From: Candidatus Zixiibacteriota bacterium
GTDB taxonomy: Bacteria > Zixibacteria > MSB-5A5 > GN15 > PGXB01
Direction: 5' to 3'
DNA: 9,947 nucleotides
Assembly (NCBI GenBank): GCA_030642025.1
Contig: DAOWOO010000024.1
Span: 1 to 9,947 of the forward strand
The notes under the pieces are model-generated. The model did not search any database. It was not told where the DNA came from and saw nothing but the letters and a program-made list of their open reading frames with translations. Of this stretch, positions 6,901-9,947 are shown piece by piece; within the stretch, counting starts at the first letter, position 1, and every line of letters starts with the position of its first letter. The position numbers were made by a program, and so were the translations under genes.

Positions 6901-7756
6901 GTGAGGCTATATCTGGATTATCGCCCATGTAAAATATTGATCCGAAATCACCCTTGATGGTAATGGATGATTTGCCGGTAAATGTTAATCCCAGATCAAT
7001 TTTCTCCGTCGGCGAATACAGTAGGCCGAGTTTATATCCAAAACCCCAGCCGGTGCCGTCGTTTTCGTACCACTGTGGAATTTTTTCAAACGGCCGGTCG
7101 ACAAACGTGGCCGCATCAGGGAAATCCAGAAGCGGATTGTTCCTGAGGATGATATTGCTGTACAAAAGATCAGCGCGTAAAACCGATAAACCGATACCCA
7201 CCGATAATTGGTCATCTTTAAAGACCCGGGCCGCCGTCAATTGGAAAGCAACTACGTCGAGATTATTGCCAATCTGGCGAACCGGCAAATCTCTGACGCC
7301 ATAAGCTTCAATCCCGTCAAATCCGAACACCTCCACCCAGTTCTGGTTCTGGTCGAAAACCTGCATTATGGAAAATCCAAAGACAGTCTCACCCCAGACC
7401 GGCAATCGGCTCAGGATTGCCCCCTGCGGCACATTATTAACATAATGCTGGTTGGGTATTTCCTGTCCATTGTAATAGCCGCTGGAATATGTATCGCCCC
7501 AGCGAATTTCAGGTGTATACGAATAGCGGTTGTGAAATATGGCCAGGTCGCCGGCCAGCATATTATCCTGAATCCGGCTGTAACCGGCCGGATTATAATA
7601 CGCCGCCGACCAGTCATCAGCTATGGCTCGAAAGGCCCCGCCCATGCCCCGGGCCTTGACGCCAAGGCCGTCATACATAAATCCGCCGCCGAACGCGCTC
7701 GGCAACAGTAGAAGAATTGAAATCAGTGTAACGGCCGCGTACCTCTTAAATCCCAT
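6839..7756 (-). CDS. FadL/PorV-like outer-membrane beta-barrel protein, N-terminal part, frameshifted
   Basis: The start is taken as the ATG at 7756, six bases after GGAG; an ATG at 7762 directly abuts that GGAG and is less suitable. A signal peptide (about residues 1-23, ending PSAFG) precedes a KARGMGGAFRAIADDWSAAYYNPAG segment, the N-terminal hallmark of the OMPP1/FadL/TodX and PorV-type barrels. Such proteins form hydrophobic-compound channels or outer-membrane receptors. Strands with alternating polarity continue to about residue 280. The frame then passes GDNPDIAS and falls into about 20 nonsense residues before a TAG at 6839-6841. The correct continuation lies in another frame from about 6900. 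Repaired, the protein would have about 490 residues, normal for the family. The gene leads the operon with the esterase-like lipoprotein. Confidence 0.85.
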   Translation of the reverse strand: MGFKRYAAVTLISILLLLPSAFGGGFMYDGLGVKARGMGGAFRAIADDWSAAYYNPAGYSRIQDNMLAGDLAIFHNRYSYTPEIRWGDTYSSGYYNGQEIPNQHYVNNVPQGAILSRLPVWGETVFGFSIMQVFDQNQNWVEVFGFDGIEAYGVRDLPVRQIGNNLDVVAFQLTAARVFKDDQLSVGIGLSVLRADLLYSNIILRNNPLLDFPDAATFVDRPFEKIPQWYENDGTGWGFGYKLGLLYSPTEKIDLGLTFTGKSSITIKGDFGSIFYMGDNPDIASRKLAADRPGIPVLQRPGYSG

Positions 7757-8045
7757 TCTCATCTCCGTTTATGTAATATCAACTAACTTTAACAATCTAT
7801 TAATAACGCCATCAAATATATTCTGACGACGTTTTCGTCTGTTTTTCCATATACAAACGAAACAATCGTGAAAAGCTACAATAACCCCGTCGATTTGTCA
7901 AGTCCCCCGGCGAAATTTTGATCCTGGTCGGCGGCGTTGACAGCGGTTTTCCACCTGTTTTTATATCAGACGATTAAGACCGTTGAAATGAGCAATATTT
8001 TCGGTTTCATGAAAGGCTGACATGTTCAGTCGAGGGGAATGCCCC
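7757..8045. other. Divergent promoter region between the FadL-like and TPR genes
   Basis: No coding signal was recognised in this stretch. On the minus strand a TTGACA at 7896-7901 is followed after 17 bases by TAGCTT at 7873-7878, a possible but weak sigma70-type promoter for the FadL-like operon with a leader of about 110 bases. On the plus strand a perfect TTGACA at 7937-7942 is followed after 19 bases by TATATC at 7962-7967, a possible distal promoter for the TPR gene. A plus-strand ATG at 8022 is in frame with the TPR gene and has a weak AAAGG upstream. Confidence 0.4.
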
Positions 8046-8074
8046 TTGATAAACGTCCCCTATTTGACTATTAT
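8046..8074 (+). promoter_or_regulatory. Sigma70-type promoter of the TPR gene
   Basis: TTGATA at 8046-8051 and TATTAT at 8069-8074 each match the consensus at five of six positions and are 17 bases apart, the ideal spacing. Seven bases then separate the -10 box from the ATG at 8082, so transcription should start at or within a base of the start codon. No ribosome-binding site precedes that ATG. Confidence 0.65.
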
Positions 8075-8081
8075 GACAGCC

Positions 8082-8945
8082 ATGAAGACTACCATTAAGG
8101 TTATTGCCGCCGTATTGATTGCTCCTGTGATAATAGCACTGCTTTTCCGGTGTTCGGGTGATACAGGTGATATCAACCAGCTCAGGGAGAAAGGCCGACG
8201 TGCAATGGGGCGGGGCGAATACAAGCAGGCGGTGGAAATATATCGCCGGGCCTTCAGACTGGAGCCGTCTGACCGCGACATTCTCTACGGCCTTGGAATG
8301 GCCTATAAAAAATCGTTTCAGCACGATTCGGCGCTGGTGGTATTCCGCCGGGCAAGGATACTTTTTGTTCACGACCGCGAAATAAACCAACAGCTTCTGG
8401 AGGTATGTCCCCAGGTTAAGGATTTCGATTGCGCTATAAACGCCATTAATTCCCTGGTATTCACCGGCGACAATGAAAAGCAGTACTGGTCGCGCTTGGC
8501 CGATTTTTATTACCACAATGAACAGTATGATATGGCCTCGAAGTACTACGGATTGCTTATGGCCGACAACCCTGATAACCCGAGAAATTACATGTTTTTG
8601 TCGGGATCGTTTTCCATAATGAGGAAATTCGCCGAAGCCAATGAAGTCTTGCTCAAGGGAATTGAGCGTTTTGGGCCAACGCCGGAAGTATTCATCAATA
8701 TTGCCGTAAACTACATTAATTTGAAAAATTACCCCGAAGCCGAAGATTACCTGCGCCGGGCCCTGGAACTTGACCCCGGAAATATCCCGACGATGATAAA
8801 TCTGGCCAATGTTCTGAGTTCTCAGGACAGTCGGGGAAAAAAGATGGAAGCTCTGGAAATATATAAAAACTGCAAAAATCTCGCGCCGGAAGTTTTCAAG
8901 GTTGACTCATTAATCAACGTCCTGCAGACTGAACTGGATATCTGA
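8082..8945 (+). CDS. TPR-repeat protein with N-terminal membrane or lipoprotein signal
   Basis: Encodes 287 residues from the ATG at 8082. This start puts a classic signal sequence first: MKTTIK, a hydrophobic stretch at about 7-22, then Cys24 followed by Ser-Gly-Asp. The residue before Cys24 is Arg, which is poor for a lipobox, so lipidation is uncertain and an uncleaved anchor is possible. The rest is tetratricopeptide helices, with repeats at about 34-67, 68-101, 135-167, 168-200, 201-234 and 235-270. The clearest is 205-234, with YPEAEDYLRRALELDPGN. TPR proteins scaffold protein complexes; nothing shows the partner here. The in-frame ATG at 8022 would add 20 hydrophilic residues before the signal and is less likely. 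ATG 8073 is a third candidate. The promoter suggests leaderless translation from 8082. Confidence 0.85.
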   Translation: MKTTIKVIAAVLIAPVIIALLFRCSGDTGDINQLREKGRRAMGRGEYKQAVEIYRRAFRLEPSDRDILYGLGMAYKKSFQHDSALVVFRRARILFVHDREINQQLLEVCPQVKDFDCAINAINSLVFTGDNEKQYWSRLADFYYHNEQYDMASKYYGLLMADNPDNPRNYMFLSGSFSIMRKFAEANEVLLKGIERFGPTPEVFINIAVNYINLKNYPEAEDYLRRALELDPGNIPTMINLANVLSSQDSRGKKMEALEIYKNCKNLAPEVFKVDSLINVLQTELDI

Positions 8946-9122
8946 TTTCATAATACCCACACAACAAACCTCGATATTTATCTGCCCCGGAGAAATGTTT
9001 TCCCTGTTATGCTGGAAATGCCCATAGAAAACGCTTTACATGTACAACCCGATATGCTTTATTGGCCAGGTAGCCGAAATACACCGGTAACACGGTGGCA
9101 TATAAAGTAATAGGATGGAAAA
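8946..9122. other. Intergenic region upstream of the WlbA-type gene
   Basis: No clear terminator follows the TPR gene. An inverted repeat, CACCG at 9082-9086 and CGGTG at 9093-9097, sits just before a TATAAA at 9101-9106 that could be a -10 box and may therefore be an operator. A start set by this box would fall inside the ribosome site AGGATGG (9112-9118), so the real promoter may be elsewhere. Confidence 0.35.
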
Positions 9123-9947
9123 ATGCCCAAGAATTTTGCCCTGACCGGAGCTTCAGGATATATAGCGCCGAGACATTTAAAAGCAATCAAGGAAACCGGA
9201 AACACTCTTCTGGCCGCCGTCGATCCCCATGACTCGGTGGGAATACTCGACAGCCATTTCCCCGATGTTCACTTTTTTACGGAATTCGAGCGGTTTGATC
9301 GTTATATCGAAAAACTCCGCCGCCAGGAGCCGGATAAGGCGATAGATTATGTAAGTATCTGTTCCCCGAATTATCTTCATGACGCTCATGCCCGCTTTGC
9401 GTTGCGTATCGGCGCCGACGCCGTCTGCGAGAAACCGCTGGTATTAAACCCCTGGAATGTTGACGCCCTCGCCGAAATTGAAGAGGAAAGCGGCCATCGT
9501 ATCTGGACTATATTGCAGTTGAGAGTGCATCCCTCGCTTATTGCGCTTCGGGAAAAACTGACTGCTGAAAAATCAAGGACCAAAAAAGATGTCCGTCTGA
9601 CTTATATAACCTCACGCGGACCATGGTACCAGGTTTCATGGAAAGGACAGGTTGAGCGCTCCGGCGGGCTGGTTACTAATATCGGGATTCATTTCTTTGA
9701 TATGCTCATGTGGTTGTTCGGCGGTGTGCAGTACAGCGATGTTCATATCGCCACCGTAAATAAAATCGGCGGATATATTGAGCTGCAGAATGCGCGAGTC
9801 CAGTGGTTTTTATCTATCGACCGCGACGATCTCCCTAAAGAAATAAGCCAAAAGGGTCAGCGGACTTATCGTTCCATTACCATTGACGGCGATGAAATCG
9901 AATTTTCCGGCGGATTTGCTGACCTCCATACTGTTGTATATAAGGAA
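9123..9947 (+). CDS. wlbA: Gfo/Idh/MocA oxidoreductase, WlbA/WbpB-type UDP-GlcNAc uronate 3-dehydrogenase, partial at the right edge
   Basis: 275 residues are visible and the frame is open at the edge; family members are roughly 310-350 long. The ATG at 9123 has AGGATGG four bases upstream. The N-terminal Rossmann fold has a glycine motif at 8-12 (TGASG) and YVSICSPNYLHD at 76-87. EKPLV at 103-107 carries the catalytic Lys104, and SGGLVTNIGIHFFDMLMW at 180-197 carries His190. The whole segment closely resembles WlbA/WbpB. These enzymes oxidise the 3-hydroxyl of UDP-N-acetyl-2-amino-2-deoxy-D-glucuronate with NAD. This step leads to UDP-2,3-diacetamido-2,3-dideoxy uronic acids used in O-antigen or capsule. 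The aminotransferase and acetyltransferase partners would be expected downstream, outside the window. Substrate assignment rests on remembered family sequence. Confidence 0.9.
   Translation, partial: MPKNFALTGASGYIAPRHLKAIKETGNTLLAAVDPHDSVGILDSHFPDVHFFTEFERFDRYIEKLRRQEPDKAIDYVSICSPNYLHDAHARFALRIGADAVCEKPLVLNPWNVDALAEIEEESGHRIWTILQLRVHPSLIALREKLTAEKSRTKKDVRLTYITSRGPWYQVSWKGQVERSGGLVTNIGIHFFDMLMWLFGGVQYSDVHIATVNKIGGYIELQNARVQWFLSIDRDDLPKEISQKGQRTYRSITIDGDEIEFSGGFADLHTVVYKE

Noticed and set aside
8022..8081. An upstream in-frame ATG that would extend the TPR protein by 20 residues
   Set aside because: It would place a hydrophilic stretch before the signal sequence, and the best promoter lies inside this extension; the ribosome site is weak.

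Overview
The window reads as a chromosomal segment of a Gram-negative bacterium of moderate GC content. Evidence for an outer membrane is a FadL-like beta-barrel ending in Phe, a lipoprotein signal on an esterase-like protein, and a Wza-type polysaccharide export protein. The style of the barrel and of the multi-SLBB export protein resembles deep FCB-group lineages such as candidate phylum Zixibacteria. That placement is an impression from protein style, not a computed assignment.

Layout, left to right. (1) 1-700, minus: a PHP-domain phosphoesterase-like protein cut by the left edge, lacking two usual metal-binding His. (2) 979-3312, minus: a 777-residue polysaccharide export protein with about six SLBB repeats, followed by a good terminator at 906-944. 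(3) 3597-4076, plus: greA, preceded by an extended -10 promoter so close to the ATG that the mRNA is probably leaderless. (4) 4136-4303, minus: a 55-residue Cys-rich putative zinc-binding protein, convergent with greA across paired hairpins. (5) 4525-4901, minus: a decayed DinB-family gene with a homopolymer frameshift and an in-frame stop. (6) 5002-7756, minus: a two-gene unit made of a FadL-like outer-membrane protein, broken by one frameshift near 6900, then a tightly coupled esterase-D-fold lipoprotein whose catalytic residues appear to be replaced; a strong terminator follows. (7) 8082-8945, plus: a TPR-repeat membrane-anchored protein, again with a sigma70-like promoter that places the start site at the ATG. 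(8) 9123-9947, plus: a Gfo/Idh/MocA oxidoreductase of the WlbA/WbpB type, cut by the right edge.

How the genes connect. The export protein and the WlbA-type dehydrogenase both point to surface polysaccharide made from N-acetylated diamino-uronic acid sugars. They are separated by unrelated genes and are not one operon here. The FadL-like protein and the esterase-like lipoprotein form the clearest functional pair, probably at the outer membrane. No RNA genes, CRISPR array, insertion sequence or phage genes were seen. No complete new multi-gene system is evident. The most notable signals are the apparent pseudo-esterase, the two leaderless promoters and the decaying genes.
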